Shown piece by piece: positions 54,876 to 64,000 of a stretch of DNA of 64,000 bases. The DNA comes from Flavobacteriaceae bacterium UBA1903 (GTDB taxonomy: Bacteria > Bacteroidota > Bacteroidia > Flavobacteriales > Flavobacteriaceae): contig DDGL01000008.1 in NCBI GenBank assembly GCA_002337605.1, positions 62,001 through 126,000 on the forward strand. Reading direction: 5' to 3'. Numbering within the stretch: position 1 is the stretch's first letter; every line of letters begins with the position of its first letter. Below the pieces are notes generated by a model, which was not told where the DNA came from, made no database searches, and saw only the letters and a program-made list of their open reading frames with translations. The position numbers and the translations under genes were made by a program.

Positions 54876-54910
54876 GATGTATGATGTACGATGTACGATG
54901 TACGATGTAT
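54876..54910. repeat. five tandem GATGTAY heptamers
   Basis: Copies read GATGTAT, GATGTAC three times, and GATGTAT, without gaps, immediately after the DUF3078 stop. Heptamers of this sort are seen between genes in Bacteroidota and can vary in number. Confidence 0.9.
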
Positions 54911-54920
54911 AAAACTAAAC

Positions 54921-54945
54921 AAACCGTTCACATTGTGAGCGGTTT
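54921..54945 (+). terminator. hairpin behind the DUF3078 gene
   Basis: Arms AAACCGTTCACA and TGTGAGCGGTTT pair over up to 12 bases with one G-U wobble. The downstream tail is only weakly T-rich, so efficiency is uncertain. Confidence 0.55.
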
Positions 54946-55062
54946 ATTGCTTTAAATAGGTGCGGTAAAGCAAGCCCGTTTTCAAAAACTCATCACTTAA
55001 AGCAAAGCGTTCTCACTACTCATCGCTAAAAGCAACGCGTCCTACCAACCACAAACTATCTG

Positions 55063-56271
55063 TTACTCCACATACTCCTCCGGATACAAAAAATTATTAT
55101 AAGGGAACCGCGTCACATGAATATCCCTTACCTTATCGTACACCGTTTTTCTAAACTCCTCCAGATTTTCTTTATTCAATGCTGAAATAAAAATGGCATC
55201 GGTATTTTCACGTTGCATCCAGGTTTGCTTCCATTCTTTTAAGCTGAAATGTGCTTTTGTTTTTTCGGTCACAAGGTCATCTTCCTCGATTACTTCGGGC
55301 TCGTAGGCGTCAATTTTATTGAAAACCATGAGTGTGGGCTTGTCGGCACTCTTAATTTCGTCGAGGATCTGGTTCACCGAGGCAATATGATCTTCAAAAG
55401 AAGCATGGCTTATATCTACCACGTGCAGTAATAAATCTGCTTCTCGTACTTCGTCCAACGTACTTTTAAAACTTTCTACCAATTGTGTAGGGAGCTTCCG
55501 GATAAATCCTACGGTGTCACTCAACAAAAACGGTAAATTACCAATCACTACTTTCCGAACGGTGGTGTCGAGGGTTGCAAACAGCTTGTTTTCAGCAAAA
55601 ACTTCACTCTTGCTTATTACATTCATTAGTGTGCTTTTTCCTACGTTGGTATATCCCACAAGTGCAACACGAACCAAAGAGCCACGATTACCTCGCTGCA
55701 CCTCCATTTGTTTATCTATTTTTTTTATTTTCTTTTTCAGCAGAGAAATTCTATCCCGTACGATACGACGGTCTGTTTCAATTTCCGTTTCCCCAGGACC
55801 ACGCATTCCTATTCCCCCACGCTGACGCTCCAGGTGAGTCCAAAGTCCCATTAATCGCGGAAGGAGGTATTCGTATTGTGCCAGTTCTACCTGTGTTCTT
55901 GCGTAGCTCGTCTGAGCACGTTGGGCGAAAATATCAAGGATAAGATACGTCCTGTCTATTACTTTACACTTTAAGATTTTTTCAATATTTTTTTGTTGTG
56001 CCGGAGAAAGCTCATCATCGAAAATGGCTGTTCCTACATCATTTGCTTCCACAAATTCGCGCACCATTTCCATTTTTCCAGAGCCAATAAAGGTCTTAGC
56101 ATCTGGTTTATCCATTTTTTGTGTAAAGCGTTTCAACACTTCTCCTCCAGCTGTATAGGCTAAGAATTCCAGTTCGTCTAGGTATTCTTCAGACTTCTCT
56201 TCATCTTGTTGCTGTGTGATAAGACCTATTAAAACGGCTTTTTCGTATTCTATTGTAGTTTGTTCTAACAT
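55063..56271 (-). CDS. hflX: GTPase HflX
   Basis: The 402-residue protein has the HflX N-terminal domain (AFIG-like segment, then DDELSPAQQKNIEK), the glycine-rich linker RQRGGIGMRGPGETEIETD and a GTPase domain. G1 is GYTNVGKS, G3 DTVGFIRKLP, G4 NKID and G5 ISAL. HflX splits stalled or hibernating ribosomes under stress. It is cytoplasmic and monocistronic. Confidence 0.95.
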   Translation of the reverse strand: MLEQTTIEYEKAVLIGLITQQQDEEKSEEYLDELEFLAYTAGGEVLKRFTQKMDKPDAKTFIGSGKMEMVREFVEANDVGTAIFDDELSPAQQKNIEKILKCKVIDRTYLILDIFAQRAQTSYARTQVELAQYEYLLPRLMGLWTHLERQRGGIGMRGPGETEIETDRRIVRDRISLLKKKIKKIDKQMEVQRGNRGSLVRVALVGYTNVGKSTLMNVISKSEVFAENKLFATLDTTVRKVVIGNLPFLLSDTVGFIRKLPTQLVESFKSTLDEVREADLLLHVVDISHASFEDHIASVNQILDEIKSADKPTLMVFNKIDAYEPEVIEEDDLVTEKTKAHFSLKEWKQTWMQRENTDAIFISALNKENLEEFRKTVYDKVRDIHVTRFPYNNFLYPEEYVE

Positions 56272-56343
56272 ATTCTGAATTTAGAGGTACAAAGTACAAG
56301 CCACGATGTTATAGTACTTTATTTATAAAAGGTGGCTGAGTGA

Positions 56344-56362
56344 TCCCGATAATACGTCGGGA
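56344..56362. repeat. dispersed intergenic inverted repeat
   Basis: TCCCGA and TCGGGA flank TAATACG in the divergent hflX upstream gap. The right half, TACGTCGGGA, also occurs at 50643-50652 in the sufD-sufS gap, followed in both by similar ATCGA/TCGA-type sequence. Confidence 0.5.
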
Positions 56363-56437
56363 CTGTATCGAAGTCCAAATGTACAAAACCTTTTCGCCTA
56401 TTATTTTGTAATTTACAAGGCTTTAACACCTATTTCT

Positions 56438-57391
56438 ATGAGCGCTTCGAAAGAACGACACTAAAACTTTGCATTTTACAACCTTGAAAATCTATTTGAC
56501 ACCAAAGATGACCCTACTATTTTAGACGATGATTTTACCGAAACTTCGGATAGGAAGTGGACTAAAAAGCGCTTCAGAAAGAAAATAAAAAAGCTGGGGA
56601 GTGTTATTCAGCAAATTGGGTATGAGGATATTGGTTTTCCACCGGTATTAGTTGGGGTTGCTGAAGTGGAAAACAAATATGTACTGGAGCAGTTAGTAGC
56701 TTCAAAATTTCTTCAGAAAAAAAATTACGGGGTTATACATTTTGACTCCCAGGACGAACGCGGAATAGACACGGGACTACTCTACCGAAAAGAGTACGTC
56801 AAGGTGTTGGAAAAACAAACACATCAGGTTCTTCTTAAAAATGAACACGGTGGGCGTGACTATACCCGGGATATTTTAAGCACACATCTTGAAATACAAG
56901 GTCGGTCTTTTTATGTATTAGTTAATCACTGGCCATCCCGAAGGGCAGGTGCAGAACTTACGGCACCAAAGAGAATGCTTGTGTCCCAAAGAAATTTAGA
57001 GATTGTTGATGAAATTAAAACAGCAAATCCCGAAGCGAAAATAGTGATCATGGGCGATTTTAACGACGACCCAAAGAGTAAGAGTATTCAGCACTTGGTT
57101 GCCAATGGGTTTTATAATCCTATGGAGCTGTTATTAACCCATGAAAGTGGTAGTTTAAAGTATCGAGGCGCCTGGAATTTGTTTGACCAAATTCTGGTAT
57201 CTCACAATTGTATGCAACAATATGACAATGACTTTCAATTTTCTGAAGCTACTGTTTTCAACATGAAGCACTTAACCGAATATAAAGGGAAATACAAGGG
57301 AAATCCCTTTAGAACTTACTTAGGCAAACGCTATGCAGGAGGCTTTAGTGATCACTTTCCTGTATATGGAAAATTTTTGTTGAAATCATAA
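56438..57391 (+). pseudogene. endonuclease/exonuclease/phosphatase-family gene with stop in codon 9
   Basis: ATG at 56438 opens a frame that hits TAA at 56462-56464 after eight codons. The same frame then stays open to 57391. The 309 codons after the stop encode a convincing EEP-family enzyme: FAFYNLENLFDTKDD, VGVAEVEN (metal Glu), VNHWPSRRAGAE, IMGDFNDDP and FSDHFPVYGKF. The first ordinary start after the stop is GTG at 56666, inside the metal-Glu motif, so a protein from there would lack the active site. Either it is a recent nonsense mutation, a sequencing error, or a non-canonical start or read-through is used. Relatives are periplasmic or cytoplasmic nucleases or phosphatases of unknown substrate. 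Confidence 0.75.
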
Positions 57392-57518
57392 AATTCTGTA
57401 ATTTGCCGAACCTTTTATCGGTATTTTCTTACGCATTATCTAAGAAATTATAAGACGTGGCGTTAAGAAAATTTTTTACTTACTTTAGCATTCTTTAACA
57501 CCAACAAAATACAACAAA

Positions 57519-60500
57519 ATGGATAAAAAATTACTCTCAACTTCCATCACGGCCTATTATAAAAAGAAATCAAAACTGGTAGTTTTACTGGTTGCCGTTT
57601 TTGCCTGTGTCGTTGCAAACGCACAAGGACCTGGTTCTCTTTTTGTGGATGCAGGGCCCGATCAAACAATTGATTGTGGCGGAACTGGATGTGTAGATTT
57701 AACAGCTACTTTTTTAGAAACATTTGACACCTCAGGTCAAATGTACGACGTCAATTCAATTCCTTACACCCCTCCCTTTGCATTTGATGGTTTGGCTAAT
57801 TCATTAAATCCGAATATTGACGATGCCTGGTCTGGAGTAGATAATTTACCATTTGAGTTTTGCTTTTTTGGAAATTTAGAGCAGGAGTTTCAAGTAGGGT
57901 CCAATGGTGTAATTCGTTTTGACGTTGACCCAGGTGACACCTCAAATGGCTGGAGTTTTGACGAAAATTTACCAAATAATTCTAATCCAACCTTGGGAGA
58001 GGCAAACGTTTTTACCCCTGTCCACGATATAGATCCAACTCAATCAAATACTGAAGAAATAGGGTATGAAGTACTTGGTACTTTTCCCAATCGAGTTTTA
58101 GTAGTTTCATATTATGAGGTACCTATGTTCTCTGGAACCTGTAATGCACTTTTAGCGACTCATATGGCTGTTTTTTACGAGTTTTCTAATGTTATTGAAA
58201 TTTACATTCAAGACAAGCCATCCTGTCCTTCCTGGAACGATGGTAATGCTGCTGTAGGAATTCAAAACGATGCAGGAAATGTTGCTTTTGTACCCCCTGG
58301 ACGTAATACCAGTGATTCTCCTTGGACGGCCACAAATGAAGCTTGGAGCTTTGAGCCTGTGGGCGATGAGACGTATGTTTTTGAATGGTTGGATTCAACG
58401 GGAACTGTTATTGGAACAGACCCTACCATAAATGTATGTCCTACGCAAACTACAGAAGTATATACCGCTCGTATTACCTATACAAACACATGTAATGGAG
58501 ACGTTGTAGTTTTAACAGACGACGTGGAAGTAACATTAGACGGCACGAGCGATCTTACACTAGAGCTTGGAGAAGACCTCACCTTTTGTGACCAGACATC
58601 TTACGAAATTATTCCTGAAATTACAGGAGATCCAACGGGAGCTACGTACCTGTGGAGTCCTAATGGAGAAACTACTCCAACAATTACAGTAACTGACACA
58701 GACACCTATGGGCTGGAAATTACTTTAGACGGTTGTACTATTTCAGACAGCGTAGATATTACCTTCTTAACGAGTCCTAACTGTACGGTCCCATCGGTTT
58801 GTGACACGTTAGATTTTAACGAAGATTTTGGCTCTGGTACAGGTCGTATTTGTATTGATCCTGCTACGGCAACAACAACGTACCTATGCGACACTACAGG
58901 GATGGTGGATGATGGTGAATATTCAGTCACCAATACATCTAATGGACTAAACACAGGTTGGCACCCCAATATGGAAGATCATACTCCCGGGGATGTGAAT
59001 GGCCGTGCATTCTTTGTAAATGCCGATTTCACAGTTGGTGAATTTTATAGAAGAACCATAACGTTAGATCCAGCAACAGATTACAGCTTTGGCGCCTGGA
59101 TTACTACTGTGTATGATACCGACACTGGCATTTGTGGAGGTACCAGTATCCCTTCCAATGTAATCTTTAGAATTGAAGACCCAGCCGGAACATTAATTGC
59201 TGAAACAAATACAGGAGATATTCCTAATGGACCAGAACCCAATTGGCAGGAATTCTTCATTTCTTTTAATAGCGGAGCAAATACAGATATTCAATTAGTA
59301 CTTATTAACAATTCTATTGGAGGTTGTGGAAATGATCTTGCTATAGACGACATTACATTAGAATTTTCATCTGCAGAACCCATTATTGTAACTCCTCCAG
59401 ACCTATCAGCCTGTGATATAGACAATGATGACACCGAACTATTTGATCTAACCACACAAATTCCTACTATTTTAGACGGTGCAAATCCAGCTGAATTCAA
59501 CGTGAGTTTCCACCAGAATTTATTCGATGCAGAAGCAGGTCAACTTGCCATTGCAGACCCTGCAAACTATCCTAACGAAGCAAACCCTGAGGCGATCTTT
59601 GTAAGAGTAGAACGTGTGAGTCAAGAAACATGTTATGCGATCGTAGAATTTGATTTAATACTAGATCCAATAATAATTCTTACCACAGACCTTCCAGACG
59701 AAGTGAATATTTGTGATACAGAAACCATACCCACACTAGATGCAACCGCCACAAACACAAACATAGATATCACGATGGTAACGTATGAGTGGACGGACGA
59801 TACCGGGACTGTTGTTTCAACAGACCCTACCTTCACCCCAACAACTAGTGGTACCTATACCGTTGTATTAACTTTTGCTCCCTGTAGTGAAAACGCTTTT
59901 GTGGTTGTTGTAGACATTACAGAATCTGCAACACTAGACCTTGGTGAAGACCAGACACTTTGTAATGGGGAAACCTATGAAATAGTTCCTGCCATTGCTG
60001 GAAATACAAATGGTATAACCTACGAGTGGAGCACTGGAGAAACAACCCCAACTATTGTTGTAAGCGAAACTGGAACATACAGCCTAACTATTACAGTAGG
60101 AAACTGTACTGCGACAGATAGCGTTATGGTGACGATCCTAGACCCACTAGACATTGACCTTGGTGAAGACCTTGAAACATGTTTTAGTGATGCCACAGAA
60201 TTAACAGTTACCAGTTCAGATTTTGACATCGCAAATGCTACCATCCAATGGTTTTTAAATGGTGATGAAATTATTGGAGAAACCATGCCTTCCCTGCCTA
60301 TTTCAGAAGTAGGAACTTACAGTGTTATTGTAACGTTTGAAAATTGTACAGGTACAGACGAAATCGTTGTAACCCAACGAGAAGATGTTGCTGTTACCAT
60401 TGTAGAGCAGGACTTTAAAACCTGTCCGGAAGAAACCAATACATTAACCGCAGTAACAGATGATGAAGACGTCACCTATCAATGGTTTAAAAATGGTGAC

Positions 60501-60932
60501 CTTATTACAGGAGAAACCAATGCTACTTTAGAATTTGCATTAACTCCGGACGATAGTGGATTGCAAACCTTTAGTGTAGAGATTTCAGTAGGAGATTGTA
60601 CTGCAGAAGATGATATAACTTTAGAATTATACGATGTAGACAACTGTACTATCTCTCAAGGTATTTCGCCTAATAATGATGGTTTTAACGATACCCTTGA
60701 TCTAGAATTTCTGAATGACAGAACAGGAATTATAAAGCTTCAAATATTTAACAGACTGGGAGCTTTAGTCTATGAAAAAACAAACTATATAAACGAATGG
60801 CAAGGCCAGACAACCGATAGCGAAGAGCTTCCAACGGGGACCTATTACTATGTACTGGATCTTCAAGGAGAAGACCCTGTATTTGGTCCACAAGCTTCGG
60901 GATGGATCTACTTAAATAGAGAAGCCAATTAA
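57519..60932 (+). CDS. T9SS type B cargo protein with PKD/Ig-like repeats (CHU_C sorting domain)
   Basis: The 1137-residue protein has an extended signal peptide (cut near VANAQ, residues 31-35). An N-terminal nidogen-like region follows (about 60-290; FEFCFFGNLEQEFQVGSNG and VAVFYEF-like strands). A carbohydrate-binding-like jelly roll is next (about 440-610), then several Ig/PKD-like repeats with LGEDLTFC, LGEDQTLC and LGEDLETC starts. It ends in a gliding-motility-associated type B sorting domain (ISPNNDGFNDTLDLEF, LQIFNRLGALVYE, LPTGTYYYVLDL). It is probably a surface adhesin delivered by T9SS together with the PorP/SprF protein encoded next. Confidence 0.9.
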   Translation: MDKKLLSTSITAYYKKKSKLVVLLVAVFACVVANAQGPGSLFVDAGPDQTIDCGGTGCVDLTATFLETFDTSGQMYDVNSIPYTPPFAFDGLANSLNPNIDDAWSGVDNLPFEFCFFGNLEQEFQVGSNGVIRFDVDPGDTSNGWSFDENLPNNSNPTLGEANVFTPVHDIDPTQSNTEEIGYEVLGTFPNRVLVVSYYEVPMFSGTCNALLATHMAVFYEFSNVIEIYIQDKPSCPSWNDGNAAVGIQNDAGNVAFVPPGRNTSDSPWTATNEAWSFEPVGDETYVFEWLDSTGTVIGTDPTINVCPTQTTEVYTARITYTNTCNGDVVVLTDDVEVTLDGTSDLTLELGEDLTFCDQTSYEIIPEITGDPTGATYLWSPNGETTPTITVTDTDTYGLEITLDGCTISDSVDITFLTSPNCTVPSVCDTLDFNEDFGSGTGRICIDPATATTTYLCDTTGMVDDGEYSVTNTSNGLNTGWHPNMEDHTPGDVNGRAFFVNADFTVGEFYRRTITLDPATDYSFGAWITTVYDTDTGICGGTSIPSNVIFRIEDPAGTLIAETNTGDIPNGPEPNWQEFFISFNSGANTDIQLVLINNSIGGCGNDLAIDDITLEFSSAEPIIVTPPDLSACDIDNDDTELFDLTTQIPTILDGANPAEFNVSFHQNLFDAEAGQLAIADPANYPNEANPEAIFVRVERVSQETCYAIVEFDLILDPIIILTTDLPDEVNICDTETIPTLDATATNTNIDITMVTYEWTDDTGTVVSTDPTFTPTTSGTYTVVLTFAPCSENAFVVVVDITESATLDLGEDQTLCNGETYEIVPAIAGNTNGITYEWSTGETTPTIVVSETGTYSLTITVGNCTATDSVMVTILDPLDIDLGEDLETCFSDATELTVTSSDFDIANATIQWFLNGDEIIGETMPSLPISEVGTYSVIVTFENCTGTDEIVVTQREDVAVTIVEQDFKTCPEETNTLTAVTDDEDVTYQWFKNGDLITGETNATLEFALTPDDSGLQTFSVEISVGDCTAEDDITLELYDVDNCTISQGISPNNDGFNDTLDLEFLNDRTGIIKLQIFNRLGALVYEKTNYINEWQGQTTDSEELPTGTYYYVLDLQGEDPVFGPQASGWIYLNREAN

Positions 60933-60990
60933 TTAGGTTATTAAACGTAGCGTTAAAACCCTTAACTAATCAGAAAACACTTTATTAAAA

Positions 60991-61905
60991 ATGAAAAAAA
61001 TATTCATAGTTACCTTAATAGCCTCGCTCTTTTGGACAACACAATCACTGGCACAACAGGACCCACAGTATACGCAGTATATGTATAATATGAACGTGGT
61101 GAATCCTGCCTATGCTGGTAGCAAAGAGAGTCTTTCACTTACTGCCCTCTACCGTAAACAATGGTCGGGACTGGATGGAGCACCAGAAACATTTACATTT
61201 TCTGCCCACACGCCTATTAGCGACAAGGTTGGTCTGGGACTTTCGGCAATTAAAGACGAATTAGGACCTGTAAGTGAAACAAATGTGTATGCAGATTTCT
61301 CATATACCCTTCAGGTAGGAGAAAACACAAAGCTTGCGTTAGGACTTAAAGCCGGAGCCACATTTCACGACGTAGGGCTGGTTGGTCTGGACCTTCAGGA
61401 CGAGGGAGATCCCTTCTTTTCTCAGGATATTAACAATACCTACCCAAATATTGGAGCGGGTGCTTTTTTGTATGGAGAGAACTACTATGTAGGATTATCG
61501 GTTCCTAATTTATTAAACTCGGTTCACTTGGACGAAAACGGTTTAATGTACGGTAATGAAACCAATCATTATTTTGCAACAGCGGGCTATGTGTTCCAGG
61601 TAAGCGAAAATTTCAAACTGAAACCATCGGTCTTGGTTAAATCTGCATTTGACGCGCCGTTGTCTTTCGACGGAAATTTAAACGCCCTATTTTATGACAA
61701 ATTCGAAATTGGAGCAAGTTATAGGCTAGACGATTCCTTCAGTGGTTTGGTTGGCTTTCAGGTAACAGACAACATAAGGGTTGGATATGCCTATGATAGA
61801 GTGATTTCAGATATCCAAGCAGTAGCCAGCTCTTCACACGAAGTAATACTCACTTTTGATGTATTCTTCAAGAAAAGAACCCTACGCTCACCTAGATACT
61901 TCTAA
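60991..61905 (+). CDS. PorP/SprF-family T9SS membrane protein
   Basis: The 304-residue protein has a signal peptide ending SLAQ and the family hallmark DPQYTQYMYNMNVVNPAYAGS. Barrel strands follow with LGLSAIKDELGPVSE and TYPNIGAGAFLY. SprF-type proteins help to anchor or export the type B cargo encoded beside them. It is 58 bases after the cargo gene. Confidence 0.94.
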   Translation: MKKIFIVTLIASLFWTTQSLAQQDPQYTQYMYNMNVVNPAYAGSKESLSLTALYRKQWSGLDGAPETFTFSAHTPISDKVGLGLSAIKDELGPVSETNVYADFSYTLQVGENTKLALGLKAGATFHDVGLVGLDLQDEGDPFFSQDINNTYPNIGAGAFLYGENYYVGLSVPNLLNSVHLDENGLMYGNETNHYFATAGYVFQVSENFKLKPSVLVKSAFDAPLSFDGNLNALFYDKFEIGASYRLDDSFSGLVGFQVTDNIRVGYAYDRVISDIQAVASSSHEVILTFDVFFKKRTLRSPRYF

Positions 61906-61929
61906 TAACCAACAATAATTTCATTCAAA

Positions 61930-63825
61930 ATGAATAAAATATATACAATCTTAGTTCTTTTAGTATTCAGTACAACCATTAGTACTGCCCAAAACAAAGA
62001 CACAAAAAAAGCAGACGATCTCTATAAACGCCTTCAGTATACAGATGCAGCAGAGGCGTATCAGAAACTTCTTAAAAAAGGAAAAGGCGACAGGTATGTG
62101 TTTGAACAGCTTGGTAACAGTTATTTTTATATTAACGATACCAAAAAAGCTGAAACGTATTACAAACGTGTTGTAAAAGGTAACAACGTAAAATCTGAAA
62201 CCGTATACAACTATGCCCAGTCCTTAAAAGCCAATGGTAAGTTTAGTGACTACAACACTGCTATGAAGCAATTTGCAGAATTAGCTCCTAACGATTCGCG
62301 GGCAAAGGAGTTTATGAAAAACCCGAATTACGTTCCTAAATTGATGGAGAAACAACCTAAGTTCTCTGCTACCAATATGAAGGACATTAATACCGAATAT
62401 TCAGAGTTTGGAGGTATTATGGTTGGAAATGATTTCTACTTTTCTTCTGCAAGAAACACCACACGAAGAAAATATGGTTGGAACGAAGAACCCTACTTAG
62501 ATATTTATGTAGCTGAAAACGTAGGAGGCACTATAAAAAATGCTGAATTACTTAAAAACAAAGAAGTAAATACCAAATATCATGAAGGGAACATGGCAAT
62601 TACTGCAGATGGTAAGCGCATGTATTTTGACCGTAATGATTATTACAGAGGGAAGTATGACAAAAGTGAAGAAGGAGTGAACCAGATTAACCTGTATTAT
62701 GCAGACTGGGTTGTAGGTGAATGGAAAGATGTACAATCTGTAGCATTTAACAGTGATGAATATTCTGTGGGTCATCCTGCGCTAAGTCCAGACGGCAACA
62801 CACTTTATTTTGTAAGTGACATGCCAGGCGGAAAAGGGCATAGCGATATTTACAAAGTTTCAGTAAGCAAAGAGGGTATCTTAGGAACTCCTGAACGATT
62901 AGGAGATCATATTAACACCGAAGGGAAAGAAGTATTTCCCTATATAGATTCCAACGGAGATTTATACTTTTCGAGCACAGGGCACATGGGATTAGGAGGC
63001 TTAGACGTCTTTTATGCACCTGCAGAAGGAACTGGATTTGGTGCCCCAAAAAATGTCGGCCTGGGGATTAACAGCTCAGACGATGATTTTGCATTTATAT
63101 ACGACTCTGCTACGGAAGAGGGCTTTGTATCTTCAAACCGTGCAGGAGGTAAAGGAAGTGACGATATTTATACTACCAAGAAACTAGAGCCACTTTGTGA
63201 AGTTGAACTGATCGTTCAGGTTGTAAACGAATATACAAAAGCGCCAATCGCTGGAGCAAGAGTAGACTTATATGACAAACTAGGAAACAAGTTAGGCACT
63301 AAAACAACGGGAGACGATGGTAATGTAACTCTTATTGCAGAGTGTGAAAAAGAACACGAAGTACAGGCAGTTGCCACCAACTTTGAAAGTAATGCAATTG
63401 ATGTAGAAATGGCCAGTGATGTAACCTTAAACAAAACCATCTCCCTGCGTCCAATAGAAGACATTATTGTAGATGATAAGGTAGTATTAAACCCCATCTA
63501 TTTTGATCTGGATAAGAGCAATATTAAGCCTAAAGCTGCTTTTGAACTAGACAATCTGGTGGCGCTTATGAAAAAGTATCCAAATATGGTTATTAAAGTT
63601 GAAAGCCATACAGATATCAGAGCAACTCCAGAGTACAACATGGCGTTATCGAACCGTCGGGCGCAAAGCACAGTGCAATATGTAATTTCGAAAGGAATTG
63701 ACAAGGCAAGAATTTCTGGTGAAGGCTTTGGAGAAAGTCGTCCAGAGGTAGCTTGTGGATCCAATTGTACAGAGGCACAACATCAAAAAAATAGAAGATC
63801 TGAGTTTATTATCGTAGAGAGATAA
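61930..63825 (+). CDS. PorE-like OmpA-family protein (TPR, PD40 propeller, OmpA)
   Basis: The 631-residue protein has a signal peptide ending STAQ, TPR-like helices (about 25-120) and a PD40-type propeller (150-420; motifs SPDGNTLYFVSD, DLYFSSTGHMGLGGLDVFY). A carboxypeptidase-regulatory-like beta domain (about 430-510) and a C-terminal OmpA domain (NPIYFDLDKSNIKPKA to HQKNRRSEFII) follow. It should bind peptidoglycan and link the outer-membrane T9SS machinery to the wall. It is 24 bases after the PorP/SprF gene. Confidence 0.93.
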   Translation: MNKIYTILVLLVFSTTISTAQNKDTKKADDLYKRLQYTDAAEAYQKLLKKGKGDRYVFEQLGNSYFYINDTKKAETYYKRVVKGNNVKSETVYNYAQSLKANGKFSDYNTAMKQFAELAPNDSRAKEFMKNPNYVPKLMEKQPKFSATNMKDINTEYSEFGGIMVGNDFYFSSARNTTRRKYGWNEEPYLDIYVAENVGGTIKNAELLKNKEVNTKYHEGNMAITADGKRMYFDRNDYYRGKYDKSEEGVNQINLYYADWVVGEWKDVQSVAFNSDEYSVGHPALSPDGNTLYFVSDMPGGKGHSDIYKVSVSKEGILGTPERLGDHINTEGKEVFPYIDSNGDLYFSSTGHMGLGGLDVFYAPAEGTGFGAPKNVGLGINSSDDDFAFIYDSATEEGFVSSNRAGGKGSDDIYTTKKLEPLCEVELIVQVVNEYTKAPIAGARVDLYDKLGNKLGTKTTGDDGNVTLIAECEKEHEVQAVATNFESNAIDVEMASDVTLNKTISLRPIEDIIVDDKVVLNPIYFDLDKSNIKPKAAFELDNLVALMKKYPNMVIKVESHTDIRATPEYNMALSNRRAQSTVQYVISKGIDKARISGEGFGESRPEVACGSNCTEAQHQKNRRSEFIIVER

Positions 63826-63850
63826 TACTCCTAATTAACCAAGCAACCTT

Positions 63851-63884
63851 AAAAAACCCGTTACAATTTGTAACGGGTTTTTTT
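63851..63884 (+). terminator. strong hairpin terminator
   Basis: Sixteen-base perfect arms (AAAAAACCCGTTACAA and its complement) with a one-base centre end in a T-run, right behind the OmpA gene. It closes the cargo-PorP-OmpA cassette. Confidence 0.88.
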
Positions 63885-64000
63885 ATGCCATACAAAGGCT
63901 CTATGAATTCTGGTAATTCTGAAACTCTATGATTTCATATACCGCATATTCGACTGAATGACATACTTTTACGTAATACGTTTTCAACATTATGAAATTT
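63885..64000. other. non-coding right edge
   Basis: This 116-base stretch is AT-rich with no gene. An ATG at 63992 could start a plus-strand gene beyond the edge, but only three codons are visible. Confidence 0.3.

Noticed and set aside
54876..54910. CRISPR-like repeat
   Set aside because: Units are 7 bases with no spacers; a simple tandem repeat.
55514..55943. Plus-strand frames of over 100 codons antisense to hflX
   Set aside because: HflX motifs on the other strand are unambiguous; these are shadows of its codon bias.

Overview
The window is a piece of chromosome from a marine-type member of the Bacteroidota, almost certainly family Flavobacteriaceae. The evidence is AT-rich DNA, type IX secretion (T9SS) cargo with C-terminal sorting domains, PorP/SprF and PorE-like OmpA proteins, a SufABCDSE order with DUF59, DUF2480 and DUF3078 genes behind it, a menaquinone-type sdhCAB operon, and -7 promoter boxes of the TAnnTTTG type. 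I see no rRNA, tRNA, CRISPR array, prophage or intact insertion sequence. No gap between genes exceeds 300 bases.

Layout. 1-4817: the start of an OmpA-type coiled-coil lipoprotein gene that runs off the left edge, exodeoxyribonuclease III, and a 1140-residue outer-membrane protein. 4892-10384: two paralogous secreted T9SS cargo proteins flanking a small lipoprotein. 10467-17395: glycyl-tRNA synthetase, a coiled-coil membrane protein, a ComF phosphoribosyltransferase, an Ig-like lipoprotein, an omega-amidase, a small lipoprotein and an ankyrin protein. 17488-23319: catalase-peroxidase KatG (paired with the ankyrin protein), a methionine aminotransferase and a hybrid histidine kinase. 23442-27358: sdhCAB with a four-helix-bundle (S23-type) gene inserted between sdhA and sdhB. 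27519-32443: a sortilin-like propeller protein, a membrane thioredoxin and a membrane-embedded AraC regulator. 32639-37759: Xaa-Pro aminopeptidase, BrnQ, an alpha/beta hydrolase, two tiny CxxC proteins and ThiL.

37885-46002 is the most interesting stretch. It holds three tandem choice-of-anchor-B (LVIVD) propeller proteins, a seven-repeat propeller lipoprotein, an MbnP-like copper-binding lipoprotein and an MbnH/MauG-like dihaem enzyme; the last four genes form a tight operon. Six histidines are invariant among the three LVIVD proteins. The locus may be a periplasmic or surface copper system; this is inference.

46150-54873: the suf Fe-S assembly operon (sufA-like, B, C, D, S, E, T) with two lipoprotein genes embedded in it, preceded by a Fur-like 7-1-7 palindrome. 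55063-57391: HflX, and an endonuclease/exonuclease/phosphatase gene broken by a stop in codon 9. 57519-63825: a T9SS type-B cargo protein, PorP/SprF and PorE-like OmpA cassette ending in a strong terminator.

Several starts were moved downstream from the longest reading frame where a terminator, a promoter box, a signal peptide or a neighbouring gene made the extension unlikely. Functional names come from motif reading only; no database search was possible.
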